From NCBI GenBank assembly GCA_965646165.1, contig CBFFYP010000012.1, positions 8,692 to 72,691 on the forward strand: a stretch of DNA of 64,000 nt, read 5' to 3'. The DNA is from MGBC114844 sp910585855. GTDB lineage: Bacteria; Bacillota; Clostridia; Lachnospirales; Lachnospiraceae. Shown one piece after another: positions 7,730 to 16,988 of this stretch; position 1 is the first letter of the stretch, and each line of letters opens with the position of its first letter. The notes under the pieces are model-generated. The model did no database searches. It saw only the letters and a program-made list of their open reading frames with translations, and had not been told where the DNA came from. Position numbers and translations under genes: made by a program.

Positions 7730-8666
7730 CTTTCGCTTCCCCCTTTAAATATTCCTGTATCTCTTGTGCCAGTTCCATTTTTCCAAAACTGCTGCATACA
7801 TAATATGCAAACCGATAACTTTGTATTAATTCTGATTTCTCCACTTTCCCATATTGATATAGTTGTTTTATACACTTTGCCTTCCAATACAATAATTCAC
7901 AGCAAAAATTCAGATTCAGTGTATCAGAAGCGGTTTGAATTCCTTTCTCACATAATTCTGCCCCTTTTCTCGCCATCTTACAAGCCAATATATAAGGAAC
8001 AATTCTAGATATCACATAAGTATAAGGTTCTGCTATTTGTCTTTTATTCACTTTCCTATTTTCCAAATAATGTAGCAACTGCTCCCAGATCGGATAGGCA
8101 CTTTCTCTTTCTTGTAATCTTTCATAAACATCGGCAAGCATACAAAAAAGTTCTATTTCCTCAAATCCAAGTAAAGAAATTCCTGTTTCTTCCCATCCAG
8201 TTACAGTCAAAGAAATCGCTTCTTTTATCAATAAAACCGCTTCCTCGTATTTTTCCTCCTCTATCATAAAAAATGCTTTCTCCTTCATCAGGAATTGCTC
8301 TTGTAAATGATCTCGCTGTTTACTTCTAGTTTCTGCTTCATATTGTTCTAACATATTCTTCATTTGTATCAAATCTTTTTGTTTTTTTAATTCCTGAATT
8401 TCTATTCTTCTCTCATACCAATCAAATTCCTTATCACTGCAATAACTTTCAAACTCACAAATCTTCCATCCTAAACGTCCTAATAACCTTTGCGCAAGTA
8501 AAATACTCAATGCTCTTTCATTATTTTCAATTCTAGATAAGGTTGACATTGAACAAAGTCCCCGTGACAAGCACCCCAAACTAATCTGCTGTTTTTCTCT
8601 AAGATATCTTATCATCTCCCCTATACTCCAAGATTTTCTTTTTATAGTTTGTTCTTCTCGGTTCAT
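7710..8666 (-). CDS. XRE-family HTH/TPR regulator
   Basis: 318 residues. A clear HTH at residues 15-70 (IGEMIRYLREKQQISLGCLS ... SMSTLSRIENNERALS) precedes a helical TPR-like region. It corresponds to the N-terminal half of the fused regulator at 61717-63606, while its overlapping neighbour 6824-7729 corresponds to the second half. The ATG at 8666 has a modest ribosome site (AGCAGGAT). A perfect 9-5-9 palindrome lies just upstream at 8681-8703, consistent with autoregulation. It probably forms a hetero-complex with the neighbouring gene product and controls the peptide or secretion genes, but no target is proven. Confidence 0.8.
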   Translation of the reverse strand: MNREEQTIKRKSWSIGEMIRYLREKQQISLGCLSRGLCSMSTLSRIENNERALSILLAQRLLGRLGWKICEFESYCSDKEFDWYERRIEIQELKKQKDLIQMKNMLEQYEAETRSKQRDHLQEQFLMKEKAFFMIEEEKYEEAVLLIKEAISLTVTGWEETGISLLGFEEIELFCMLADVYERLQERESAYPIWEQLLHYLENRKVNKRQIAEPYTYVISRIVPYILACKMARKGAELCEKGIQTASDTLNLNFCCELLYWKAKCIKQLYQYGKVEKSELIQSYRFAYYVCSSFGKMELAQEIQEYLKGEAKDGYLSD

Positions 8667-8680
8667 ATATCCTGCTGATC

Positions 8681-8703
8681 AAAATATAGACTGCCTATAT
8701 TTT
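8681..8703. promoter_or_regulatory. Palindromic operator candidate
   Basis: AAAATATAG (8681-8689), five-base spacer, CTATATTTT (8695-8703): a perfect dyad ending 14 bases before the regulator start codon at 8666. Placement between promoter and ribosome site suits autoregulation. It could also act as an mRNA hairpin. Confidence 0.45.
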
Positions 8704-8788
8704 AATACTGTGCTTCTCCTTTCTTTTTTGAACGTTTTTTCTCTCTTCGTATTCCTCCAAAAAAAATAACACTATTTTCTTTTTATCG

Positions 8789-8975
8789 CTACATTCCAAA
8801 CAGATCAGCGTGTGTACCTGTGCGGTAAAGAAAAAGCTCCATTTCGCTCTGGCGGTAAAGCGGCAGGTATACGGAGCATATCAATTATTTGCTAAAGCTT
8901 TCCCATCTGGCAGCGGCGTTTCTCGCAAGTTTTAAAATCTTTCTTAAATTTTGTAGAGTACCTGATTTCAAGCAT
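8789..8975 (-). pseudogene. yafQ: YafQ-like toxin remnant
   Basis: Starts three bases after the antitoxin stop. The first 23 codons (MLEIRYSTKFKKDFKTCEKR) are typical of YafQ/RelE-type mRNA interferases, then an in-frame TAG interrupts. The frame continues as IIDMLRIPAALPPERN, and the C-terminal signature ELFLYRTGTHADLFGM with its stop at 8789-8791 survives in another frame. Roughly 85 bp of the middle are missing compared with a normal 90-residue toxin, so the ribosome-dependent RNase activity must be lost. Confidence 0.75.
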
Positions 8976-8978
8976 TTT

Positions 8979-9188
8979 TCAATCCTCCGCTAACTCGGCA
9001 AAGAACTGTTCTGTCGTGCCGCTAAACCTATGACCGCCGCCGCTGTCCAATTCAGCAAAGGCTTCCCGTGTATCGACATTCGGCATTTCGTCCGGGACTG
9101 CTGCCCCCTGTAGATACGAAATAACATAAAACAAACGACTCTCCGGTATCTGGTCTATCAAATTTTTTGCAAATTCTCGATTGCTCAT
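8979..9188 (-). CDS. RelB/DinJ-type antitoxin
   Basis: 69 residues beginning MSNREFAKNLIDQIPESRLF and ending in a glycine/acid-rich tail. It resembles short antitoxins partnered with YafQ toxins: an N-terminal dimerisation helix region and a C-terminal toxin-wrapping segment. Base composition is visibly richer in G and C than its neighbours, suggesting recent import with the adjoining yafQ remnant. The ribosome site is GAAAGGAAGCG. With its toxin broken it is an orphan antitoxin. The upstream gap 9189-9410 holds a short GC-richer frame (GGQEISQKYTFIRRAIDE) that I cannot assign. Confidence 0.65.
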   Translation of the reverse strand: MSNREFAKNLIDQIPESRLFYVISYLQGAAVPDEMPNVDTREAFAELDSGGGHRFSGTTEQFFAELAED

Positions 9189-9410
9189 AATTCACGCTTC
9201 CTTTCATGACTATTTTATGCGGTTTTGCACCACCTATCCCTCTTTGCGCTTACTGCTCAATGTAACATTCCTACTGTTTGTTTCTCCTGTTATCCCGTAC
9301 CATAGTTTCATCAATAGCTCTACGGATAAAAGTGTATTTCTGTGAAATCTCCTGACCTCCCTTTCCAACCAGTATAACACAAAATATAGCACTTATCAAA
9401 TGCAAATTTC

Positions 9411-9917
9411 TTATTCTATTTCTTCTACTCCAATTCCAACTGCCCCTCTCCTTAAAATACTTTCTACCAAATCCACACGCATAAAAACAAGAGTTTCAAA
9501 AGAAGTATTCACTTCCAAAACAACATGCCTCTCTAATTCTTTCTTTTCCAAAATAATCTCTCTTTTCTGTTTCCCTTCCTCATACCTTTTCTCTTCTGCC
9601 TCCATTTTATAAAAAAAAGGAAGATAATAGGTCATACCTTGTTTCTTTTTTCTATCATAAAAAATAACTCTGGAAAATTTTATAAATGGATCATAACAAC
9701 TTATAATATCTTTTACCAGCTTGCTTACAAGATAACAAGGAAATATAATTATATCCGTAAATACCGTCTGCATCTGATTTTCTATATAGAATAATAAATG
9801 TTTCTGCATCTGATAGAACTTTTTTTCCTTTAAAGATTTTCGATCTAAAACACCATACCAGCCTATCGGTACTGGTGCAGTATAATTTTTATCCACTGTT
9901 ACCAAAAAATATTTCAC
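9411..9917 (-). CDS. Hypothetical protein, possibly Imm11/DUF1629-like
   Basis: 168 residues starting MKYFLVTVDKNYTAPVPIGW. The middle (YIENQMQTVFTDIIIFPCYL) and following segment SKLVKDIISCYDP resemble the Imm11/DUF1629-type layout, where a short ligand-like N-terminus precedes a mixed alpha/beta domain. The C-terminus MRVDLVESILRRGAVGIGV looks well conserved. No signal peptide is seen, so it is cytoplasmic. It lies at the downstream end of the run of secreted family genes from 9987 to 18812. The family assignment is from memory and uncertain. Confidence 0.4.
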   Translation of the reverse strand: MKYFLVTVDKNYTAPVPIGWYGVLDRKSLKEKKFYQMQKHLLFYIENQMQTVFTDIIIFPCYLVSKLVKDIISCYDPFIKFSRVIFYDRKKKQGMTYYLPFFYKMEAEEKRYEEGKQKREIILEKKELERHVVLEVNTSFETLVFMRVDLVESILRRGAVGIGVEEIE

Positions 9918-9986
9918 TTCTATTTCTCCACCCTTCTTAATTTTTTATCAAATTTCACAAACAATCAGCATATTTTTTTATAAATA

Positions 9987-11549
9987 TTATTTTTCTTCCA
10001 ATAACTCTAAAAATTTCTCACTCAATATATCTCTTATTTTGTTAATCTCTATTTTAAATTCATAAAAACTCCTATATTCTCCTATTACAATATAAAAATT
10101 TTCCCCATCTGTATACCAATCTGTATGGCTGCTCTCTTCCATTTGATATTCTCCATGAATCCTGCTTTCATCCAAACACCCCAATTTATCAGGATCTTTT
10201 CCATAACGACTACTAAATGGACAGGTAGTACCATCCCACAATGTAATACTTTCAAATTCATCTTCTACCAATAATTTTTTTAATTTATCAAAATCTAAAA
10301 TAATATCACTTAGAGTAAGAATTTTTTCATTTTGTATATCAATCGTTGTTGCCATTTCTTCTATCGCCGGATATCTACTAGAAGTACGTGCTCCAAGACT
10401 TCCCTGATAAAATATACTGATTATATTTTTATTTACAAATTTAATTCTATAGAAAAAATCAAAATAAAGCTCTTTTTCTTCATATAAATCATCTGCTTCT
10501 CGTAATATTTTTTTCGCATCCTCCTCAATCATTGTATTAATTTTTTCTTCTTTTTCTTTTTCATAAAATCCATTAAATTGAGGAATATTCATTAAAACCC
10601 AATTTCCTCTTTTTTGAATAAAATCATTTATCTCATTTTCTTTTTCTTCCATAGATTCTTTTTCTATAGAAAGTTCTTCCTCTTCTAAAATAAATTCCTC
10701 CTGTTTTAATAAATTTAAAATTTCTTCGGAAAATAAATAGCGGATCGAATCAATCGCAGCGGAATACTCATAACTACACATCCCCATATCAAAAATAAGA
10801 TTAAAATACTCTCCATTTGTATACCATTCCATATGAATGTCACCAGAATGATAAATTCCATTTCTATAATCTTCCTCAAAACAAACTTCCATAAAGGGTT
10901 CATATTCAATTTGTTTACTATAACTGTTCCAATTCGTAATAGGTTCAAATTGATCCTCACGCAATACTTTTTTTAATTTTTTTATATCTGTTATCATATC
11001 ATTTAAAACAAGAACTTTTTCCTCTTCTACTGCAATAATAAGCCCACGACTAAACTCTCGTTTTTCTCCGGCATTTTTATTTCCTCCATTCGATCCTTTG
11101 TAAAAAATACTAATTATCTTTTTATTTAATAACGTTACATTCCCTTCTAAACAAAAATACAAATTTCCTCCTGCCCTTAATTTTTCTACTAAAACTTTCT
11201 TCAGTTCTTCTTCGATAATCGAATTAATTCTTTGCTCTTTCTCTTCTTCAAAAAAACCTGTTATTTGTGGATAAGAAATATGAACATAATTATCTTGATA
11301 TTCATTTACATACTCTTTTTCTCTAATAAATATATTTTCTTTAATGTCTGCCTCCTCTTCTTCCAATCCCTGTTTTTCAATCAAATCAGACTCTTCTAAA
11401 GTTGCTGAAAGATTCTTTGATTCTTGTTCTTCTACATAAGTGGATTCTTCTTGAACAAACTCTTGCCTTTTCTGATAAATCAATAGCAAAATAACCAAAA
11501 ACCCTACCACAAAAACGCCAATCCTTTGATATCTTCTATTTTGCATCAC
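9987..11549 (-). CDS. Membrane-anchored protein with two DUF4163/DUF3298-like halves
   Basis: 520 residues. One N-terminal membrane segment (about residues 8-25) is followed by a glutamate-rich linker and two similar extracellular domains. The first (about 88-285) contains VHISYPQITGFFEEEKEQRI and NKKIISIFYKGSNGG; the second (about 315-520) contains MNIPQFNGFYEKEKEEKI and NKNIISIFYQGSLGA. This pattern, a YPxIxG strand followed by N..I helices and a later D-rich strand, is that of RsiV/PdaC-type DUF4163-DUF3298 domains. RsiV binds lysozyme directly, so a lysozyme-binding immunity role next to muramidase effectors is attractive but inferred. Confidence 0.6.
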   Translation of the reverse strand: MMQNRRYQRIGVFVVGFLVILLLIYQKRQEFVQEESTYVEEQESKNLSATLEESDLIEKQGLEEEEADIKENIFIREKEYVNEYQDNYVHISYPQITGFFEEEKEQRINSIIEEELKKVLVEKLRAGGNLYFCLEGNVTLLNKKIISIFYKGSNGGNKNAGEKREFSRGLIIAVEEEKVLVLNDMITDIKKLKKVLREDQFEPITNWNSYSKQIEYEPFMEVCFEEDYRNGIYHSGDIHMEWYTNGEYFNLIFDMGMCSYEYSAAIDSIRYLFSEEILNLLKQEEFILEEEELSIEKESMEEKENEINDFIQKRGNWVLMNIPQFNGFYEKEKEEKINTMIEEDAKKILREADDLYEEKELYFDFFYRIKFVNKNIISIFYQGSLGARTSSRYPAIEEMATTIDIQNEKILTLSDIILDFDKLKKLLVEDEFESITLWDGTTCPFSSRYGKDPDKLGCLDESRIHGEYQMEESSHTDWYTDGENFYIVIGEYRSFYEFKIEINKIRDILSEKFLELLEEK

Positions 11550-11611
11550 TTTTTCATCCCTTTCTATACCAACCTCTCATTTTTCTAATCTTACAAAATA
11601 CTCAAATATTA

Positions 11612-13306
11612 CTACCATCCCTTCTCCTGATAATATAAATCTGCTTCTTCATTTTCTAATTTCTGAATCTTCCCTGTTTCTAAATCAACCATAAAATTAA
11701 GTTTCAATATATCTCCCCTCCTAGAACCATAAGCAATATAATTAAAAACAACTTGTTTCTTTGTAGCAGAAAGAATATAACTTTCTATCAGATATTCTGA
11801 ATAAGCATCTCTCTCTTTGATATACTGTTCTAGCTCTCGGTTCAATTTCTTTTCCAAATCTTTTTCTAATCCATAAATTTTAGGATATGCTGTTACAACA
11901 TATTTTTCTTTAGCAATTCGCTGCAAATAAACCATATAAGTTAAAACATTTTCCTTTTCTTCTTCTGTTTTCTTCTCATATTTCCTTGTAAACAAAAGCT
12001 CTGGCTGATACAAAACGGAAAGTACCTTTTCATAGCTTCCTTCTTTGATTCGATATCCTTCTAGTAAACTTTTTTTATAATATTCGTCATAATATTTCAC
12101 ATAAGTAATTACCTCTCCTTCCTCTCCCTCTACCCAAAACATATATGGCATATAATCTTCCGACCAAAGATCTAATCCACAAAGACTTTCAAAATTCGTC
12201 AGGTTTCCATCCTTTAGCAATGCATATTTTAATCCTGTTTTTCCCTCATATTTTCCATTTTCATATAATTCTCCTGTTTTGTAATAATAGTTTCCATTAA
12301 CCTTTATATTAAATGGCAAAACCTTCTTTGCATACAATTCCATTTCTCCGTCCTGATCCAAATCACTTTGAAATACCATTTGCGCACTAGATCCTACAGC
12401 ATACCCTGATGTAAAAAAACAACTTCTTTCATAAGTTTCTTCATACCTGTCCTTCCACTTCCAATTCTCCTTACGATTCGCTTCCACTTCCAGTTCTTTT
12501 AATAATAAATGCTCTTCTGAACCTCTCGCAACCGACTTCTCCTGATTTCCTTGAAAAAGACTGCTGTTTCCCCTCTCTCGATAATACTGTTCTGCCTCTT
12601 TACAAAACAAATCTGCCATTTCTTTTTGTTCCTCCGTACAAAAAAGTGTCGTTGCCAAAACTTCTCCATATTCCCAACGCAAAATCAACTGTTCTGTCAG
12701 TATTCCTTCTTCCACCTGATAAATTTCCATTTCATAATTATCAAAATCACTTTTCTCAAAAATTAAAAAATAAGCATTTTGATAATAAATCACAGATACA
12801 GAGTCATTATAATGACAATTTGTAGCAAAATTTGGATGATAATAAGTAATCGTATAATCTCCTTTCTCGTTACTTAGATAAATAACAAAACTATCTGGGC
12901 AATAGTCATATATTAGCATCAAATCTCTTCCAGTTTCAGGCAAATATTCCATAAAATCCTCTTTCCCATCTCCATTTAAATCCACTTGTAATAAAATTAC
13001 ACCATTTGACCAAAACTGATACTCTGGATAAGAATCAAAATGGGCAAAATAAGGACTATCCATTGCCCATTGATCCGCTGTTTCCCATTCTACAGTACGA
13101 GAAATTCGAAATTGTTCCAATTTCTCCAGATTTCCTTCAATAAACAATTCTTTCACATAAAGTTCTAATTCCTTTAAAGCCGTTGACTCCAATTCTTCCT
13201 CTGGAAATGCTTTTACCTCATCTTCTAAAACAGTCTTACCCGTAAAACTCAAAAAAAACAAACAACAAAAAATCATTACCCCAATCCACTTCCACGAATT
13301 CTTCAT
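11612..13306 (-). CDS. Secreted FG-GAP-like family protein, candidate immunity
   Basis: 564 residues. The N-terminal hydrophobic segment (IGVMIFCCLFFLSF, residues 8-21) acts as signal anchor. Two calcium-loop-like motifs occur, VDLNGDGKEDFMEY (about 108-121) and SDLDQDGEMELYAKK (about 317-331). The last third (YPKIYGLEKDLEKKLN ... VVFNYIAYG) resembles DUF4163-like domains. The family recurs at 13377-15194, 16989-18812, 44023-46047 and 46126-48831, always downstream of a spike or tip with a muramidase-like tail. I infer an extracytoplasmic immunity or wall-protecting function. No enzyme motif is visible. Confidence 0.7.
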   Translation of the reverse strand: MKNSWKWIGVMIFCCLFFLSFTGKTVLEDEVKAFPEEELESTALKELELYVKELFIEGNLEKLEQFRISRTVEWETADQWAMDSPYFAHFDSYPEYQFWSNGVILLQVDLNGDGKEDFMEYLPETGRDLMLIYDYCPDSFVIYLSNEKGDYTITYYHPNFATNCHYNDSVSVIYYQNAYFLIFEKSDFDNYEMEIYQVEEGILTEQLILRWEYGEVLATTLFCTEEQKEMADLFCKEAEQYYRERGNSSLFQGNQEKSVARGSEEHLLLKELEVEANRKENWKWKDRYEETYERSCFFTSGYAVGSSAQMVFQSDLDQDGEMELYAKKVLPFNIKVNGNYYYKTGELYENGKYEGKTGLKYALLKDGNLTNFESLCGLDLWSEDYMPYMFWVEGEEGEVITYVKYYDEYYKKSLLEGYRIKEGSYEKVLSVLYQPELLFTRKYEKKTEEEKENVLTYMVYLQRIAKEKYVVTAYPKIYGLEKDLEKKLNRELEQYIKERDAYSEYLIESYILSATKKQVVFNYIAYGSRRGDILKLNFMVDLETGKIQKLENEEADLYYQEKGW

Positions 13307-13376
13307 CTCTGATTCCTCCTCTGCTTTCCTTTCTATATCAACTTCCCGTTTCCCTAATCTTACAGCTTTTCAAACA

Positions 13377-15194
13377 TCACCATCCTGCTTTTTGCAAACA
13401 CAAATCCCCCATATCAAACTCTAATTCGTGAATTTCCCCTGTTTCTAAATCCATCATAAAAACAATATAGCAAACCTCCCATTTATAATAGCCATGTATC
13501 CTATAGGAAAAAACTACATTCTCCTTTGTAGCAGAAAGAATACCAACATTTACCGAATGTATCCCACCACCATACCATTCTAAAAAAGCTCCTTTTCTCT
13601 CATCGGTATACTCTTCTAACTTTTCATTCAACTTTTTTTCTTGCTCTTCTTCCAATCCATATAATTTCGGATAACCTGTTTCATCAGTTTGTTCTAAATA
13701 AATCATATAAGTCAATCCCTTTTTCTTTTCTTCCTCTGTTTTCTTCTGATATTTCCTTGTAAATAAAATCTCTGGCTGATATAAAACCGAAAGTACCTTT
13801 TCATAACTTCCTTCTCGAATTTCATATCCTTCTATTAAACTTTTTTTATAATATTCATCATAATATTTCACATAAGTAATCACTTCTCCTTCCTCTTCTT
13901 CTACCCAAAACATAGATGGCATATACTCCTCCGTCCAAAGTTCTAATCCACAAAGACTTTCAAAATTTATCAATTTTCCATTTTTTACCATTGCATATTG
14001 TAATCCTCTTTTTCCTTCATATTTTCCATATAATTCTCCTGTTCTGTAACTATAAGAACTAACAGAATTATAAACTTCGACTCCAAGATAACTAGTTTCT
14101 TTTGCATATAATTCCATTTCTCCATCCTGATCCAAATCACTTTGAAATGTCCATGCAAGTGCATAAGATCCTTCCTCTAATAAAATATCTGAAAATACCA
14201 TAGGCACAACCGTTTTTAAATAAAAAGAAACCTCTTTTCCATACATTTCTTGATACTTCCTCTTCAACCTTTCTCTCTCCTGATAATTTGCTTCCAATTC
14301 TAGTTGTTCTAATAATAGATGCTCCTTTGAACCTTCCATAATCGGTTTTTCCTGATTTCCTTTAAAAAGCTGAGAGAATCCCTCTCCTTCCTCTCGATAA
14401 TACAATTCCGCTTCCTTACAAAGCAATTCTGCCATTTCTCTTTGTCCTTCTGTACAAAAAAGTGTCGTTGCCAAAACCTCTCCATAGCCCCAGCGTAAGA
14501 TTAACCGTTCTGTCAGTACACCTTCTTCCACCTGATAAATTATCATTTTATAACAATTCGAATATGCTTTTTCAAAAATCAAAAAATAAGCGTCTTGATA
14601 GCAAACCACAAATATAGGAGCATAATAATCCCAATTTGTAATAAAATTGGAATGATAATAGGTAACAGTATACTCTCCTTTTTCATTACTTAGATAAATA
14701 ACCAAACTACTTAGATAACCAAAATATTGCATCGCACTTTCTCCAACAGTATCTAAATATTCGATCCAATCCTCTTTTCCATCTCCATTTAAATCGACTT
14801 GTAACAAAGTCACACCATCCGACCAAAGCTGATACTCCGAATAAAAAGCAAAATGAGCAAAATAAGGACTATCCGCTGCCCATTGAGCAGCCTCTTCCCA
14901 TTTTATCGTACGAGAAATTCGAAATTGATCCAATTCTGCTAAATTTTCTTCCGAAAACAATTTTTTCACATAAATCTCGAATTCCTCAAGAGCCGTTGTT
15001 TTCGATTGGACTCCCAAATCCCATTCCATTTTCTCTGGAAGTGCTTCTACCTTATCTTTTAAAACAACCTGATCCATAAAGCCATTTGTTTGTCTTCCTT
15101 CTGACCACATTTCGAATGGAAACCTTTTTGTATAACCCCCAAAAAACAAACTGCAAAAAAGAATGATTCCAATCCATCTCCACAAAGTCTTCAT
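13377..15194 (-). CDS. Secreted FG-GAP-like family protein, candidate immunity
   Basis: 605 residues, closely related to 16989-18812; the stretch from about residue 37 to 90 is nearly identical. Signal anchor IGIILFCSLFFGGY at the N-terminus. It has the same two Asp-rich loops (VDLNGDGKEDWIEYL and SDLDQDGEMELYAKE) and the C-terminal YPKLYGLEEEQEKKLNEKL domain. A strong ribosome site (GGAGGAATAAGAA) precedes 15194. High local identity with its neighbour points to recent duplication, perhaps with gene conversion. Function inferred as immunity or surface protein. Confidence 0.7.
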   Translation of the reverse strand: MKTLWRWIGIILFCSLFFGGYTKRFPFEMWSEGRQTNGFMDQVVLKDKVEALPEKMEWDLGVQSKTTALEEFEIYVKKLFSEENLAELDQFRISRTIKWEEAAQWAADSPYFAHFAFYSEYQLWSDGVTLLQVDLNGDGKEDWIEYLDTVGESAMQYFGYLSSLVIYLSNEKGEYTVTYYHSNFITNWDYYAPIFVVCYQDAYFLIFEKAYSNCYKMIIYQVEEGVLTERLILRWGYGEVLATTLFCTEGQREMAELLCKEAELYYREEGEGFSQLFKGNQEKPIMEGSKEHLLLEQLELEANYQERERLKRKYQEMYGKEVSFYLKTVVPMVFSDILLEEGSYALAWTFQSDLDQDGEMELYAKETSYLGVEVYNSVSSYSYRTGELYGKYEGKRGLQYAMVKNGKLINFESLCGLELWTEEYMPSMFWVEEEEGEVITYVKYYDEYYKKSLIEGYEIREGSYEKVLSVLYQPEILFTRKYQKKTEEEKKKGLTYMIYLEQTDETGYPKLYGLEEEQEKKLNEKLEEYTDERKGAFLEWYGGGIHSVNVGILSATKENVVFSYRIHGYYKWEVCYIVFMMDLETGEIHELEFDMGDLCLQKAGW

Positions 15195-15246
15195 TTCTTA
15201 TTCCTCCTCTCACCCTCCACCTTCAATTTTCTCCCCTTATCCTATT

Positions 15247-15879
15247 CTAATCATTCTTACCTGTACCCTCATACTCACTAATTCTATGTGCCAAAAGAAT
15301 TTTTCCCCAAATACCTAACAGTAAAGTATTCTTATCAAGCAAAATACATTGAGCTCCGACCGGAATAAAGTTATATTTTTGATAAGTAATTTTCTGTTTA
15401 AACTTTATAAAAATAATTGGTATATTAAAATAATCCACCTCAATTCCTTCCTCTTCAATTACCATACCAATAGTAGGAAAAAATCTCCCCCCATATTGAA
15501 TTTCTCCTTCATCCTGTATCCAAATTCTATAAATCGGATTTTTATATATTACCTCTCCTACTCGAATAAATTTTGGAGAATATTCCAATTCATATCCTAT
15601 ATAATCTTCTGGTTCAAATAAATCTTCTTCTCTCCCCCCATCTAATGTTGTACCAGTATACATTTCTGAAATCATTGCGACCCTATCAATCTGCCATGTT
15701 CCAAAAAAATCATTTTTTATCTTTTTGAACTGACTTATCCTAATACCCAATGCTTGGTACTCCTCATCGACTGACTTCTTTGTTATCATAAATTTCTCTT
15801 TTTGTTCTATACTGAAATATGCCAAAAAAATAAAACATAAAACAACAATAAAAATCAATTGTTTTCCCTTTTTCATCAC
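15247..15879 (-). CDS. Membrane-anchored lipocalin-like small protein
   Basis: 210 residues with an N-terminal membrane segment (LIFIVVLCFIFLAYFS, about 8-23) and an external domain opening with FFGTWQIDRVAMISEMYTGT. The GxW motif followed by a mostly beta domain with a conserved YIGYELEYSPKFIRV stretch is characteristic of lipocalin-like proteins frequent in Lachnospiraceae. The same FL..xLxGxW opening is seen in the cassette proteins at 26228-30821. It lies just downstream of a decayed lysozyme-bearing spike (15892-16905), so it is a candidate leftover immunity gene. Confidence 0.6.
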   Translation of the reverse strand: MMKKGKQLIFIVVLCFIFLAYFSIEQKEKFMITKKSVDEEYQALGIRISQFKKIKNDFFGTWQIDRVAMISEMYTGTTLDGGREEDLFEPEDYIGYELEYSPKFIRVGEVIYKNPIYRIWIQDEGEIQYGGRFFPTIGMVIEEEGIEVDYFNIPIIFIKFKQKITYQKYNFIPVGAQCILLDKNTLLLGIWGKILLAHRISEYEGTGKND

Positions 15880-15891
15880 ATTATCCTTCCT

Positions 15892-16287
15892 TTATTTTGA
15901 TTCCTCTTCTTTATATCCAACATTAAAGACCTTTGCCTCCTCTGCTCTTCTTTCTTTATAGTCATGCAAACTAAAAACATATTCTACTTCATTAGGATCA
16001 TAATCTCCATTTTTTGTACGTATAAATTTGGGTAATTGTTTTTCCTCTTCAAAAAACCACCAACCTACACCATACTGATGGGTAAACGATACTAAAGCAT
16101 CAAATTGATGAAAATTTAATGAAATATGATTTATCTCTAAAAAAAGATTTACAGCATCCTCTTCTTTCTTTAAATCCTTTGCCAATAATTCTAATACCTT
16201 TTCCATTGGAACATAAGAAGAATTTGGCACTTTATAGGAAACTCCGTTTTCAGGAATATAACTTGACAAAATCGATGCCCAGTGCAT
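15892..16287 (-). pseudogene. GH24 lysozyme-domain relic of a VgrG effector
   Basis: The 131-codon frame contains the C-terminal half of a T4-type lysozyme fold: LEINHISLNFHQFDALVSFT then HQYGVGWWFFEEE and IRTKNGDYDPNEVEYVFSLH, followed by RRAEEAKVFNVGY. The catalytic glutamate and the TIGYGH region expected earlier are missing. Upstream at 16340-16905 lies a matching piece of VgrG stalk. The two are therefore the broken ends of one spike-lysozyme gene whose middle is lost. The ATG at 16287 has no convincing ribosome site. Confidence 0.6.
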
Positions 16288-16339
16288 AAGTATCTACTAA
16301 CTCTTTTTCACTTTGTTCTTGATTATATAACTTTGGATT

Positions 16340-16905
16340 TATATAGTTTGCTCTCTTCTTCCTCTCTTTTCTCCTCTCCAATCAGTTGTACTCCTACTGG
16401 TGCATAAAAATTAAGATCCCGGCAAATAGCAACATTCGAACGGGCTTGTTCGACAAACCACTTCTTCCAAAGCCGTTCCGATTATCTTTTTTCCACAAAT
16501 CCTTATCTCTTTTTCTGCCTGAAAAGAAATCCCTTTTTCACTCCAGATCAAAATCCCTGTGCTATCCTCCAAAGAAAGAACCTCGTTTGCACCACTTCCC
16601 TCCAAAAAAAGCTGATTCGGATAGAGTCCTATCCTTTTCTGATCCTTTGTAAAAAATTCTCGTTCCTGTGGAATTCTCTCCTGTCTGCTTTGGGAAGAAA
16701 CCGCTGCCAAAATTACCTGTCCATCTTTTTCCTCTCTGGTAGGCAGATAAAGAACTGCTCTTGTTCCCACTTCTGGCATACAATAACACAAATGATTGGT
16801 TTCTGGTGTCCAATCCCATGGATAATCGGCACATGGTCTAGTGTCAATATCCAACTGCAGATAGACACTTTCTCCCTCACACTTTTGTATTGTTCCTTCC
16901 AGATT
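16340..16905 (-). pseudogene. Duplicated VgrG OB-fold/stalk fragment
   Basis: Nearly identical at DNA level to about 20705-21230 inside the 1085-aa spike: LDIDTRPCADYPWDWTPETN, CYCMPEVGTRAVLYLP, QVILAAVSSQSRQER and IGLYPNQLFLEGSGANE are all present. Identity breaks at 16905 on the upstream side. A frameshift near 16440 replaces the TSDANVAICRDLNFY continuation. There is no gpD-like N-terminal domain, so the piece cannot form a spike. The high identity argues for a recent segmental copy or gene conversion with 18825-22082. Confidence 0.8.
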
Positions 16906-16988
16906 TCCAACATGAAAACCCTTTATCTCCTCTGCTTTCCTTTCTATACTCCACTTTCTATTTCCCTAATCTTACAGATTTTCAGACA

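Noticed and set aside
8979..9188. Functional toxin-antitoxin pair
   Set aside because: The toxin reading has an in-frame stop, a missing middle and a frame change, so only the antitoxin remains.
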